DNA of 13,200 nucleotides from an uncultured bacterium (GTDB lineage Bacteria; Cyanobacteriota; Vampirovibrionia; Gastranaerophilales; Gastranaerophilaceae), in contig CAJMAX010000032.1 of the NCBI GenBank assembly GCA_905211505.1, forward strand, positions 1 through 13,200, written 5' to 3'. The translations under genes were made by a program, and so were the position numbers. Shown here piece after piece: positions 1-7,028 of the stretch (within the stretch, counting starts at the first letter, position 1; every line of letters begins with the position of its first letter). The notes beneath the pieces were generated by a model. The model searched no databases and had not been told where the DNA came from. It saw only the letters and a program-made list of their open reading frames with translations.

Positions 1-3000
1 ATTTGAGTGCAGATAAAAATAATCTTGCCAGGTTGAAAAATATATTTAAAACCGAAATAGTTAGGCTTGATGATAATTCAAAATTGACATCTGACGCAAA
101 TAATTTATATAAAAATGTACATAATTCTGAATCCAATATTTTAAATAATTTTGCGTTGGAATCATTTTCAAAAAGATCATCAATGGTAGAAGCTGCGTTA
201 AAACAGATTAAACAGTTGATTGATGCTAAGGTTAAGCCGTGTGAGATTTCTGTAATTTCTCCGGTTATTGATGATATGTTAAAGTTTACACTAAGAGAAA
301 ATATCAAGAATAATATAAATCTTTTATATTTATCAGGTAGTGAAAAACTTATACAAAACCGGCTTGTTCTTGCTGTAATAACTATTTTGAAATTAAATAC
401 GGAATTGAAAAATACGCTCTCAGAATTTGATATAAGGGTTTTGTTATCTGAATTTTTACATATCCCGTTGAAATACTGTGCTGAAATCTTGTATTCTTTT
501 AATAAATCTAAAGAATTGATTCCGTATGATTTTGCAGATGATGAGTACACTCAAAGATATTCGCAGTTTTTATTACTTATTGAAAATTTATCAAAGTCTT
601 CAAAAAAAATATCTGAGCAGATTGTAGATATTTATAATGAGTTTTTTAGTTTTGCTACATTTGATAAGCAGGAAATTAATAAATTTAATTTCTTTTTAAA
701 ACAGATTACTGATTTTGAAAATGTTTTTGGAGCTTCCTTTAATTCAAGGAAAGTTGATATAATTTTGCAGATAGAAAACTCAATAATTTCTGAAAATCCG
801 TATTCGGTATTGGAAATTGGGCGAAACGATTTAGTTGTCGCAACTCCTCAAAAAATTATTGATAACCAGATTAAAACAAAATATCAAATATGGCTGGATG
901 TATCAAATTCTGAATGGATAAAGTCTGATACAGGCCCCTTGTATAATGCCTGGGTTTTTCAAAAGGATTGGGATAAATCAAGCTATACAATTGAAGATAA
1001 TATAGAATTATCTAAGGATAAAAATGCACGGGTATTGCGTAAGCTTGCTCTTTGTTGTGAAGAAAAAGTTTTTTGTTATTCAAGCTTGTTTGATTCAAAC
1101 GGAGTTGAAAATTATGGCGCAATTGAAGATTTTATTCTCTGTAAAGTAGACGAAGATTTAACACAGTCCACACCGCAAGGTTTTAGAATTGTTCCAAGAC
1201 CCGATCAGCAGCCGGTTTTAAATTATAAAAACGGTTATATGGGTATTTCTGCCGTTCCCGGAGCCGGGAAAACTACAATTCTTCTGGCTTTGATTATAAA
1301 ATTGCTTGAACGAGGAATAAACCCTGAACATATTTTTGTTTTGACTTATATGGATTCAGCTGCAAGAAATTTTAGAGAAAGAATAAAAAATGTTAGGAAG
1401 AATTCTTCAAAACTTCCCAATATAAGTACTATTCACGGGCTTGCTTTGAGAATATTGAAAGAAAACGGGAATTATGAAAAACTCGGATTGTCCGGTGATT
1501 TTGAGATTTGTGACGATTCACAACGCGGAAGAATTTTAAGAGAGATTTCTACCAAATTGCATATTGAGCAGAAAATGTCAGAAGAATTTGATAGAGCTGT
1601 TTCTGTGTTCAAAATGGGCGGCGGAGTTTTTCCGGAGTTTGTAGCAGATGTAAAATTGAAAAAGTTCAAGCAGTTTTATGCGGGTTATCAGGAAAATCTC
1701 AAGGAATATAATTTGATAGATTATGATGATATGCTCATCGGGTCTGTTAAAATTCTTAAGGAAAATCCTGATATTTTAGCTCATTATCAAGAAATCTGCG
1801 AATTTATAATAGAAGATGAAGCTCAAGATTCTTCCAGTATACAACAGGAATTAATTTCTTTATTATCCGGAAAGCAAAAAAATATTATAAGGTGCGGGGA
1901 TGTTAACCAGTCTATAACAGGCACGTTTTCAAATGCGGATGTTGAAGGTTTTAGAAGATTTATTACCGAAAATAACAATGTTAGTATGAATTGTTCTCAA
2001 CGTTGTACACAAGATGTTTGGAAATGTGCAAACAAGCTAGTTGAGACTTCTCTTGAAAAGAAAGATAGTGATAATGCTTTCTTTAAAATGTTTATGGCTC
2101 CTGTGGAAGGCAAAAATCCAAAACAAAACAATGCTGTTAATGCTATGGTTTTTGAAACTTCAATTGATGAGAAAAACTATATATTGAAGGTTATAAAAAA
2201 TACACTTGCTAAAAATCCTGATTATACGGTAGGGATTCTATTGAGGTATAACTATCAGGTTGCAGCGTGGCAGGATTTGATTGAGAATAGCGGATTAAAG
2301 GCTATAACAAGAAATCAATGTCTTGAGCAAAAAGCTATTTTTAAAGCTATTTTTGCGGTTATGAAAATGATTCTTCATCCTTTTGATAATGAAAATCTTG
2401 GTGATAACTATGATATTCTTGCGGAATTGGGTGTGTATAAACGAGGTCTTGGTTCTGAAATTAAAAAGTATGAAAATCCTTTCATTCAAATTTGTGCAGA
2501 TAACATCAATAATATGAGTTTAGAACAGTTTTACTGGGATATAAATTATTGGATTTCTCTGTGTTATCTCCCGCCAAATGAGCTTGCTGTAAAAATTGCC
2601 ACTGATTTACATATTTTTAACAGCGAAATTGAAAAGTCTAACATTTATTTGATTTCAACTTTAATTAAACGTATTTGTCTTAAAAATAATTCCTTGGAAT
2701 ATGCGGTTATACGACTTGCCGATTTGGCTAAAAAACCTAACTTGAGCGGATTTAAATTCTTTTCTGAAGAAGATGAAGATGATAAAAAATCATTGCAGGG
2801 CAAGGTGCAAATTATGACTATGCATAAGTCTAAAGGGGATGAATTTAATCTTGTCTTTATCCCTGAAATGTCAGAAAAATTATTCCCGTTAACTCTTGAT
2901 TCAATAAATTTGAAGTCTGCCGATTTTATAGAATTGATTAAGTCTTTAAATCCTCAATATAAGAAAAAGTCCGAGTTTGAGCTTAAGCAGGAAATTTTGG

Positions 3001-3158
3001 CTGAAAATTTGAGATTATTGTATGTTGCAATTACGCGGGCAAAAAATCAGTTGATTTTTTCTTCTTGTAAAAAATCTAAAACTCGTTTTGGTAAATTACA
3101 GCCAAATGCGGAGAGTGTAATATTTAAAGATTTGCTGGAGGTTGAATATGTTGACTAA
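1..3158 (+). CDS. Superfamily 1 (UvrD/AddA-like) ATP-dependent DNA helicase, 5'-truncated by the window edge
   Basis: Probable 3'-5' DNA helicase or translocase of recombinational repair. Numbering from the TTG at position 3, the SF1 motifs appear in order: Q-motif RPDQQ (399-403), Walker A AVPGAGKTT (417-425), Walker B DEAQD (605-609), motif III GDVNQSI, motif V TMHKSKGDEF (939-948) and motif VI LLYVAITRAK (1005-1014). About 390 residues precede Walker A. Residues 15-140 look like the second half (2A side) of another SF1 helicase fold, with an 'IVRLDDNSKLTSDANNL' stretch and then a 'CEISVISP' strand. The matching first half would lie upstream, so the frame is probably open beyond position 1 and the TTG at 3 is not the real start. 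The stop lies 11 bp inside the nuclease gene, implying translational coupling. AddA itself is excluded because the C-terminus ends at motif VI with no nuclease domain. The helicase call is firm; the pathway is inferred. Confidence 0.9.
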   Translation, partial: LSADKNNLARLKNIFKTEIVRLDDNSKLTSDANNLYKNVHNSESNILNNFALESFSKRSSMVEAALKQIKQLIDAKVKPCEISVISPVIDDMLKFTLRENIKNNINLLYLSGSEKLIQNRLVLAVITILKLNTELKNTLSEFDIRVLLSEFLHIPLKYCAEILYSFNKSKELIPYDFADDEYTQRYSQFLLLIENLSKSSKKISEQIVDIYNEFFSFATFDKQEINKFNFFLKQITDFENVFGASFNSRKVDIILQIENSIISENPYSVLEIGRNDLVVATPQKIIDNQIKTKYQIWLDVSNSEWIKSDTGPLYNAWVFQKDWDKSSYTIEDNIELSKDKNARVLRKLALCCEEKVFCYSSLFDSNGVENYGAIEDFILCKVDEDLTQSTPQGFRIVPRPDQQPVLNYKNGYMGISAVPGAGKTTILLALIIKLLERGINPEHIFVLTYMDSAARNFRERIKNVRKNSSKLPNISTIHGLALRILKENGNYEKLGLSGDFEICDDSQRGRILREISTKLHIEQKMSEEFDRAVSVFKMGGGVFPEFVADVKLKKFKQFYAGYQENLKEYNLIDYDDMLIGSVKILKENPDILAHYQEICEFIIEDEAQDSSSIQQELISLLSGKQKNIIRCGDVNQSITGTFSNADVEGFRRFITENNNVSMNCSQRCTQDVWKCANKLVETSLEKKDSDNAFFKMFMAPVEGKNPKQNNAVNAMVFETSIDEKNYILKVIKNTLAKNPDYTVGILLRYNYQVAAWQDLIENSGLKAITRNQCLEQKAIFKAIFAVMKMILHPFDNENLGDNYDILAELGVYKRGLGSEIKKYENPFIQICADNINNMSLEQFYWDINYWISLCYLPPNELAVKIATDLHIFNSEIEKSNIYLISTLIKRICLKNNSLEYAVIRLADLAKKPNLSGFKFFSEEDEDDKKSLQGKVQIMTMHKSKGDEFNLVFIPEMSEKLFPLTLDSINLKSADFIELIKSLNPQYKKKSEFELKQEILAENLRLLYVAITRAKNQLIFSSCKKSKTRFGKLQPNAESVIFKDLLEVEYVD

Positions 3159-3792
3159 TATTTCTCCAAATATGTTAAAAACATATGAGTCTTGTCCAAA
3201 AAAATATTATTACCAATATGTTGAAAAGGTTAATGTCCCAAAATCCTTTCAACCGTTTGAAAAGGGTAAAAAAATTCATGCCCTTGCTAATTATTATTTG
3301 CAGGGAATAAATATTTCAAGAATAGAAACAGCATTGACAGAGGATGAGCGTATTATCTGGAATCTTTTGCTCAACAATCCTTTCTACAAGAAAGACTGCT
3401 TGAAATCAGAATTCTATTTAAGTACAAAAATAGGGGATTTTTGGGTAGGTGGAAGATTAGATGCTGTTGTGCATGATGGGGATGAGTATTATATTCTTGA
3501 TTATAAAACCGGTTCAATTCCAAAAAATCCTGAGTATGACTATCAAACAATGATTTATCTTTTGTGCTTGGATAGATATTTTAAAAGCTATAAATCTCTT
3601 GCTTTTGTCTATGTAAATCTTAAGGATAAGCAGAATTATATTATAAACTTTGATGAAGATATTAAGACAATTTATGAGCAAAAGGTTATTAAAATATGCA
3701 CAAGATTATCTTCGGATAATTTATATGTTCCAAATACAGAAGATTGCAAATACTGTGAATTTTTAAAAATTTGTTCTAAAGCTTCAATGTGA
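3148..3792 (+). CDS. PD-(D/E)XK (RecB/AddB/Cas4-like) nuclease with probable [4Fe-4S] cluster
   Basis: A 214-residue stand-alone nuclease domain. Catalytic signature residues are His44 (GKKIHALAN), Asp105 (GGRLDAV), Asp118 and Lys120 (LDYKTG), and Gln133/Tyr137 (YQTMIY). One early cysteine, Cys16 (YESCPKKYYY), and a C-terminal Cys200-x2-Cys203-x5-Cys209 match the four-cysteine iron-sulfur arrangement known in AddB and Cas4. The ATG at 3148 is preferred over the TTG two codons upstream because GGAG at 3137-3140 sits 7 nt before it. The gene overlaps the helicase by 11 bp, so the two are very likely one operon and one enzyme, with this protein supplying the nuclease. Cas4 is the main alternative, but there is no cas gene or CRISPR here and the partner is a UvrD-type helicase, which favours an AddB-like role. 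The family is clear and the in vivo role is inferred. Confidence 0.88.
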   Translation: MLTNISPNMLKTYESCPKKYYYQYVEKVNVPKSFQPFEKGKKIHALANYYLQGINISRIETALTEDERIIWNLLLNNPFYKKDCLKSEFYLSTKIGDFWVGGRLDAVVHDGDEYYILDYKTGSIPKNPEYDYQTMIYLLCLDRYFKSYKSLAFVYVNLKDKQNYIINFDEDIKTIYEQKVIKICTRLSSDNLYVPNTEDCKYCEFLKICSKASM

Positions 3793-3831
3793 AATTTTTT
3801 ATTTAATTTATTAGTTAAGTAGCGAAATTTA

Positions 3832-3861
3832 TCTGTTTGTTATAAAATATATTGATATAAT
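3832..3861 (+). promoter_or_regulatory. Possible sigma70-type promoter for nadBC
   Basis: A perfect TATAAT lies at 3856-3861 in the 87-bp gap before nadB. No good -35 box is seen at the usual distance; TCTGTT at 3832-3837, with an 18-bp spacer, is the best and it is weak. The predicted transcript start near 3868 would leave only about 12 nt of leader, just enough for the AGGG ribosome-binding site at 3868-3871. In such AT-rich DNA a TATAAT can occur by chance. Confidence 0.35.
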
Positions 3862-3879
3862 TTACACAGGGATAAATAT

Positions 3880-5502
3880 ATGAAATACTCCAATTATTCA
3901 GTAGTTATAGCAGGCAGTGGAATCGCAGGGCTTTATGCAGCTTTAAAAATAGAACAACAATTAGATTTGCCGGATGGAATATTACTTATTACCAAATCAA
4001 ATTTGGGTGATAGTAATTCTTATTATGCTCAAGGCGGTATGGTTGCTGTTTTAAAAGATAACGAAAAAGATTCTGTCGATTCTCATATTGCAGATACTCT
4101 TAAAGCCGGGGCTGGTTTAACAGAATTTGAAACGATTAAGTTTATAAGTGAAAATTCTGATAAAGTCGTAAGAGATTTGCTTAAATTCGGGGTTGAATTC
4201 GATCGTGATGAGAATGGAAATTTTACGTTGACCAAAGAAGCTGCGCATAGTGTAAGAAGAATTCTGCATTCTGGAGGAGATGCTACAGGCAGGGAGATGG
4301 AAATTGCACTTTGTCGTGCGGTGGAAAATAATAAAAATATACAACTTTATGAAAATACAATGGCTGTAGAATTACTTGTGAATAATAATCATGAATGTGG
4401 TGGACTTGTTGTATATCACGATGATTCAAATGAATATGAAACAATTTTTTGTCATACTCTGGTGATGGCAACAGGCGGTCTCGGGCAAATTTATAAATAC
4501 ACAACTAACCCTTTAGGCGCAACAGGAGATGGGTTTGCATTATGTTATAATGCGGGTGCAATTTTACAGGATATGGAATTTGTTCAATTTCATCCGACGG
4601 CTTTAGCTTTTGATGATGAAAAAAATCATAACAGATTTTTGATTAGCGAAGCCGTTAGAGGTGAGGGGGCAAAGTTATGTGATGAATCCGGGGTTGAATT
4701 TATGGAAAGATATCATGAGAAAAAAGAACTTGCTCCGCGTGATATTGTTGCCCGTTCAATTTATTCACAAATGAGAGAATCGAATAAACCAAATGTTTAT
4801 TTGAATGCTGTTGGTATTGGCAAAGATAAATTGTTAAAAAGGTTCCCGACGATTGCAAATAAATGTCAGGAACATAGTATTGATATTACAAAAGATTTGA
4901 TTCCTGTAGCTCCGGCTGCTCATTATTTTATGGGGGGAGTTAAGACAAATTTAAAGGGGGAAACTTCTATAAAAGGACTTTACGCGATAGGTGAAGTTTC
5001 TTCTACAGGATTGCATGGTGGTAACAGGCTTGCGAGTAACTCATTATTGGAATGCGTTGTCTGTGCATATGAAGTTGCCGAATTTTTGAAAAGTACTCGG
5101 GAATCTTTTGAAATACAGGATTTAGAAGATTTTAATTCTATAATTTCAAAGTATGATAAATATTTTGATGGCGGTAAAAGTAATGTTACTGCTTTAAAAG
5201 CTGCTTTAAAGGATTTAATGTGGAAGAATGTTGGGATATTCCGCAATGAAGAAACTTTGAAAAACGCGTTAGAAGCTTTGCTTTCTCTGGAGCAAAAATT
5301 TGGAAGAAAAGAAATCTGTTATTCAAGAGATGAATATGAATTTAGACATATGCTTATAACAGCAAAGCTTATTGTTCAATCTGCATTGCGCAGAAAAGAA
5401 TCAAGAGGTGCTCATTACCGTGTTGATTATTTAGAGTCGAACGAGGTTTGTGAGCATAGTATTTTAATTAATAAAAAAGGAGAATTGTGTTTTGTTAAGT
5501 AA
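3880..5502 (+). CDS. nadB: L-aspartate oxidase (NadB)
   Basis: FAD enzyme oxidising L-aspartate to iminoaspartate, the first step of de novo NAD synthesis, in the cytosol. The N-terminal dinucleotide-binding motif AGSGIAG is at residues 11-17, followed by SNSYYAQGG (45-53). Family active-site blocks are QFHPTAL (His238), SEAVRGEGA (256-264), LAPRDIVARSI (Arg287), PAAHYFMGG (His348) and GEVSSTGLHGGNRLASNS (371-388). The C-terminal helical domain ends with SRGAHYR (508-514). His238, Arg287 and His348 align in order and spacing with the catalytic His/Arg/His of E. coli NadB; this separates it from succinate dehydrogenase flavoproteins, as does nadC next door. The length of 540 is normal. The ATG has AGGG 8 nt upstream. 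It overlaps nadC by 11 bp. No nadA is visible in the window, so quinolinate synthase must be encoded elsewhere. Confidence 0.97.
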   Translation: MKYSNYSVVIAGSGIAGLYAALKIEQQLDLPDGILLITKSNLGDSNSYYAQGGMVAVLKDNEKDSVDSHIADTLKAGAGLTEFETIKFISENSDKVVRDLLKFGVEFDRDENGNFTLTKEAAHSVRRILHSGGDATGREMEIALCRAVENNKNIQLYENTMAVELLVNNNHECGGLVVYHDDSNEYETIFCHTLVMATGGLGQIYKYTTNPLGATGDGFALCYNAGAILQDMEFVQFHPTALAFDDEKNHNRFLISEAVRGEGAKLCDESGVEFMERYHEKKELAPRDIVARSIYSQMRESNKPNVYLNAVGIGKDKLLKRFPTIANKCQEHSIDITKDLIPVAPAAHYFMGGVKTNLKGETSIKGLYAIGEVSSTGLHGGNRLASNSLLECVVCAYEVAEFLKSTRESFEIQDLEDFNSIISKYDKYFDGGKSNVTALKAALKDLMWKNVGIFRNEETLKNALEALLSLEQKFGRKEICYSRDEYEFRHMLITAKLIVQSALRRKESRGAHYRVDYLESNEVCEHSILINKKGELCFVK

Positions 5503-6322
5503 TTTTTATGTAGAAGATCATGTAAAAAAAGCATTAATGGAAGATATAGGTTTTGGTGATGTTACGACCGAAAGTATTGTCGGTGAAGAGAAAATGTTTG
5601 AAGCAAAGCTTGTTTCCAGATGCGAGGGTATAATTTGTGGTCTTGATGTTTTTAAGACTGTTTTTAAGGTCTTATCAGAAAATGTAAAAGTGGAATTATT
5701 ATTCAAAGATGGAGATAATATAAAAAAAGGCGATGTCCTTGCTAAATTGGCAGGTCCTGGAAAATATTTGTTATTGGGAGAAAGAGTAGCTCTTAATTAT
5801 GTTCAGAGAATGAGTGGGATTGCAACTGAAACCCATAAATATCAAAAGGCTATAGGAGATTTGCCTTGTAAAATTGTAGATACAAGAAAAACGACTCCTA
5901 ACTTTAGAGCTTTTGAAAAGTATTCAGTTAAAGTAGGCGGAGGAGCATTGCACAGATTTAATCTTTCTGATTGTGCTATGATTAAAGATAATCATATTCA
6001 GGTTGCAGGCTCTGTTACAAATGCTGTAAATTTAGTTAAGAAAAATTTATCACATGCACATAAAATTGAACTTGAATGTGATACATTAGAACAAATAAAA
6101 GAAGGGCTTCCTCTAGGAGTTGATATAATCATGCTTGATAATATGTCTTTGGAACAGATGAAGGAAGCTGTTGATTTTATTAATCACAGAGCAATTGTAG
6201 AAGCAAGTGGTAATGTTAGCCTTGAAAGAGTTCGTCAAATTGCTGAATGCGGTGTTGATATAATTTCATCAAGTGCAATTGTTGCAAAAGCTCCAACTCT
6301 TGATGTTGCATTAGATATGTAG
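5492..6322 (+). CDS. nadC: Nicotinate-nucleotide pyrophosphorylase, carboxylating (NadC, quinolinate phosphoribosyltransferase)
   Basis: Converts quinolinate and PRPP to nicotinate mononucleotide, CO2 and pyrophosphate; the third de novo NAD step. Diagnostic blocks are MEDIGFGDVTT (16-26), ERVALNYVQRMSGIATET (97-114), the substrate and phosphate-binding DTRKTTPNFR (130-139), HRFNLSDCAMIKDNHI (154-169), ELECDT (193-198), IIMLDNMS (212-219), VEASGNV (236-242) and ISSSAI (258-263). The 276-residue length is usual. The TTG at 5492 is chosen because AGGAG at 5478-5482 lies 9 nt upstream and the normal NadC N-terminal helix needs the residues before Met16. The first in-frame ATG, at 5537, would cut that helix off. 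The start lies inside the end of nadB, indicating translational coupling. A strand of palindromic repeats follows the stop; no classical terminator with a U-tract is seen. Confidence 0.97.
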   Translation: MLSNFYVEDHVKKALMEDIGFGDVTTESIVGEEKMFEAKLVSRCEGIICGLDVFKTVFKVLSENVKVELLFKDGDNIKKGDVLAKLAGPGKYLLLGERVALNYVQRMSGIATETHKYQKAIGDLPCKIVDTRKTTPNFRAFEKYSVKVGGGALHRFNLSDCAMIKDNHIQVAGSVTNAVNLVKKNLSHAHKIELECDTLEQIKEGLPLGVDIIMLDNMSLEQMKEAVDFINHRAIVEASGNVSLERVRQIAECGVDIISSSAIVAKAPTLDVALDM

Positions 6323-6400
6323 TAGCCAGTCATTTTGAGTCTGCTCAAGCTGAGGACGAGAACGTAGTGGAGCCCTGTTTAATGCGAATGCAGTGATGTC

Positions 6401-6433
6401 GTCATTCTGAGGAAGCGTGCGACCGAAGAATCT
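6401..6433 (+). repeat. Palindromic repeat type A, copy 1 (33 nt)
   Basis: Begins GTCATTCTGAGG and ends ACCGAAGAATCT; ATTCT and AGAAT at the two ends can pair. It differs from copy 2 at 6533-6565 at four positions, all transitions and all in the central part. Confidence 0.8.
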
Positions 6434-6449
6434 CTGTTGTGACGCACTT

Positions 6450-6476
6450 GTCATTCCGAATTTAGTTCGGAATCTC
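6450..6476 (+). repeat. Palindromic repeat type B, copy 1 (27 nt)
   Basis: Begins GTCATTCCGAA and ends CGGAATCTC. TTCCGAA (6454-6460) pairs perfectly with TTCGGAA (6466-6472) around a 5-nt loop. A related copy of the same length lies at 6776-6802. Confidence 0.8.
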
Positions 6477-6498
6477 TTCGTTGGACGTTTTGCCTGAG

Positions 6499-6519
6499 AC
6501 CCTGAAACGAGTTCAGGGT
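6499..6519 (+). repeat. Palindromic repeat type C, copy 1
   Basis: ACCCTGAA and TTCAGGGT form a perfect 8-bp stem around the loop ACGAG, followed by GAC. Copy 2 at 6821-6841 has a compensated base-pair change. Confidence 0.8.
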
Positions 6520-6532
6520 GACAAATTTGTTT

Positions 6533-6565
6533 GTCATTCTGAGGGAGTATACGACCGAAGAATCT
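6533..6565 (+). repeat. Palindromic repeat type A, copy 2 (33 nt)
   Basis: Same 33-nt length, same first 12 bases and same last 15 bases as copy 1. The four differences in the middle are all transitions. Confidence 0.8.
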
Positions 6566-6586
6566 TTGATTACTATTCTGTTTATT

Positions 6587-6615
6587 AGATACTTCGGCTA
6601 AAGCCTCAGTATGAC
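6587..6615 (-). repeat. Palindromic repeat type A-like, inverted copy (29 nt)
   Basis: Read on the minus strand it begins GTCATACTGAGG and ends GCCGAAGTATCT, so it is the same family in opposite orientation. It is strongly self-complementary: ATACT pairs with AGTAT and GGCT with AGCC, with symmetric TC/TC mismatches between the two stem segments. Confidence 0.75.
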
Positions 6616-6657
6616 AGTTGGGTTGATTTTGAGGACAAACTGTGTTTTACAGTATTC

Positions 6658-6684
6658 GTCATTCTGAGCGTATGCGAAGAATCT
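6658..6684 (+). repeat. Palindromic repeat type A, short copy (27 nt)
   Basis: Begins GTCATTCTGAG and ends GCGAAGAATCT, but the centre is 6 nt shorter than in copies 1 and 2. The outer ATTCT/AGAAT pairing is kept. Confidence 0.75.
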
Positions 6685-6775
6685 TCTTACACATTTCACC
6701 ATGACCTTGCGGAGCTGGGATGGTTGAGGTAGTGGCTAAACCGCTGGTGGCAAAACACCCCGTGTGGCGAGCACC

Positions 6776-6802
6776 GTCATTCCGAACTTGTTTTGGAATC
6801 TC
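6776..6802 (+). repeat. Palindromic repeat type B, copy 2 (27 nt)
   Basis: Begins GTCATTCCGAA and ends TGGAATCTC. The stem is kept through a G-T wobble (TTCCGAA against TTTGGAA), so the pairing survives the base change relative to copy 1. Confidence 0.75.
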
Positions 6803-6820
6803 ATTGATGCTTTGATTGGG

Positions 6821-6841
6821 ATCCTGAAACGTGTTCAGGAT
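6821..6841 (+). repeat. Palindromic repeat type C, copy 2
   Basis: ATCCTGAA and TTCAGGAT form an 8-bp stem around ACGTG, followed by GAC. Compared with copy 1, one C-G pair has become T-A with both partners changed. Confidence 0.8.
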
Positions 6842-6951
6842 GACGTTTCGTCAATTCAGAATGATAAAATGGCATATTCATAAAAGTTCATAATTAAGCA
6901 ATTTTAGTGTTCTAAATACCTTTATTATCATGTATTTAAAAGGGGATTAAG

Positions 6952-7026
6952 ATGGGAATATTATTTATTGTTATTCAATTATTTGCAATTGTTGAAATCT
7001 CTAAATTTTTACTAGTAAAAGTATAA
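6952..7026 (+). CDS. Possible 24-residue hydrophobic micro-protein
   Basis: An ATG at 6952 opens 24 codons ending at TAA 7024-7026. The ribosome-binding site is strong: AAAGGGG at 6939-6945, 6 nt before the ATG. The peptide begins MGILFIVIQLFAIVEI and ends KFLLVKV. It is almost entirely hydrophobic apart from Gln9, Glu15, Lys18 and Lys23, long enough for one membrane span with a positive C-terminus. A TATTAT at 6923-6928 could be a -10 box, but no clear -35 is seen. The stop lies 2 bp from the stop of the convergent GH57 gene. I do not recognise a family. It could be a small membrane protein, a type I toxin-like peptide, or a chance frame in AT-rich DNA; the ribosome-binding site is the main reason to list it. 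Confidence 0.4.
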   Translation: MGILFIVIQLFAIVEISKFLLVKV

Positions 7027-7028
7027 AT

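Larger units (their letters stand above)
6329..6864. repeat. Cluster of short palindromic intergenic repeats
   Basis: About 540 bp of the 629-bp gap between nadC and the micro-ORF at 6952 consists of small imperfect palindromes, visibly richer in G+C than the flanking genes. Most units begin GTCATTCTGAG or GTCATTCCGAA and end in GAATCT. Individual copies are listed separately. A degenerate first unit begins at 6329 with GTCATTTTGAG and forms a TTGAG/CTCAA stem (6335-6348). A possible outward-facing remnant, TCAGAATGA (reverse complement TCATTCTGA), closes the cluster at 6856-6864. No protein-coding frame is recognised across it, and no hairpin is followed by a U-tract. The remaining DNA from 6865 to 6951 is AT-rich and holds only a weak candidate promoter for the micro-ORF. 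This is probably a REP/MITE-like dispersed family; a role in transcript 3'-end stability is also possible. Confidence 0.8.

Noticed and set aside
3-5. TTG at position 3 as the true start of the helicase
   Set aside because: The protein begins in the middle of a helicase-like fold and upstream sequence is not visible, so truncation by the window edge is the better explanation.
3142-3147. TTG start two codons before the nuclease ATG
   Set aside because: The GGAG ends only 1 nt before this TTG, too close to serve it, but has ideal 7-nt spacing to the ATG at 3148.
4117-4504. Antisense frames within nadB
   Set aside because: They mirror conserved NadB sequence on the other strand and resemble no protein family.
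6700-6775. tRNA or tRNA remnant, because of a D-arm-like GGTTGAG and a CAAAACACC stretch
   Set aside because: No 7-nt anticodon loop with a proper stem and no T-arm (GGTTCGAATCC-like) can be placed.
6329-6864. CRISPR array
   Set aside because: The repeats are of several types, differ in length and orientation, and have irregular spacing; no cas gene is nearby despite the Cas4-like nuclease at 3148-3792.
7007-7020. Terminator for the GH57 gene at the palindrome TTTTACTAGTAAAA
   Set aside because: The perfect palindrome is short, nearly all A/T and leaves no usable loop; too weak to call.
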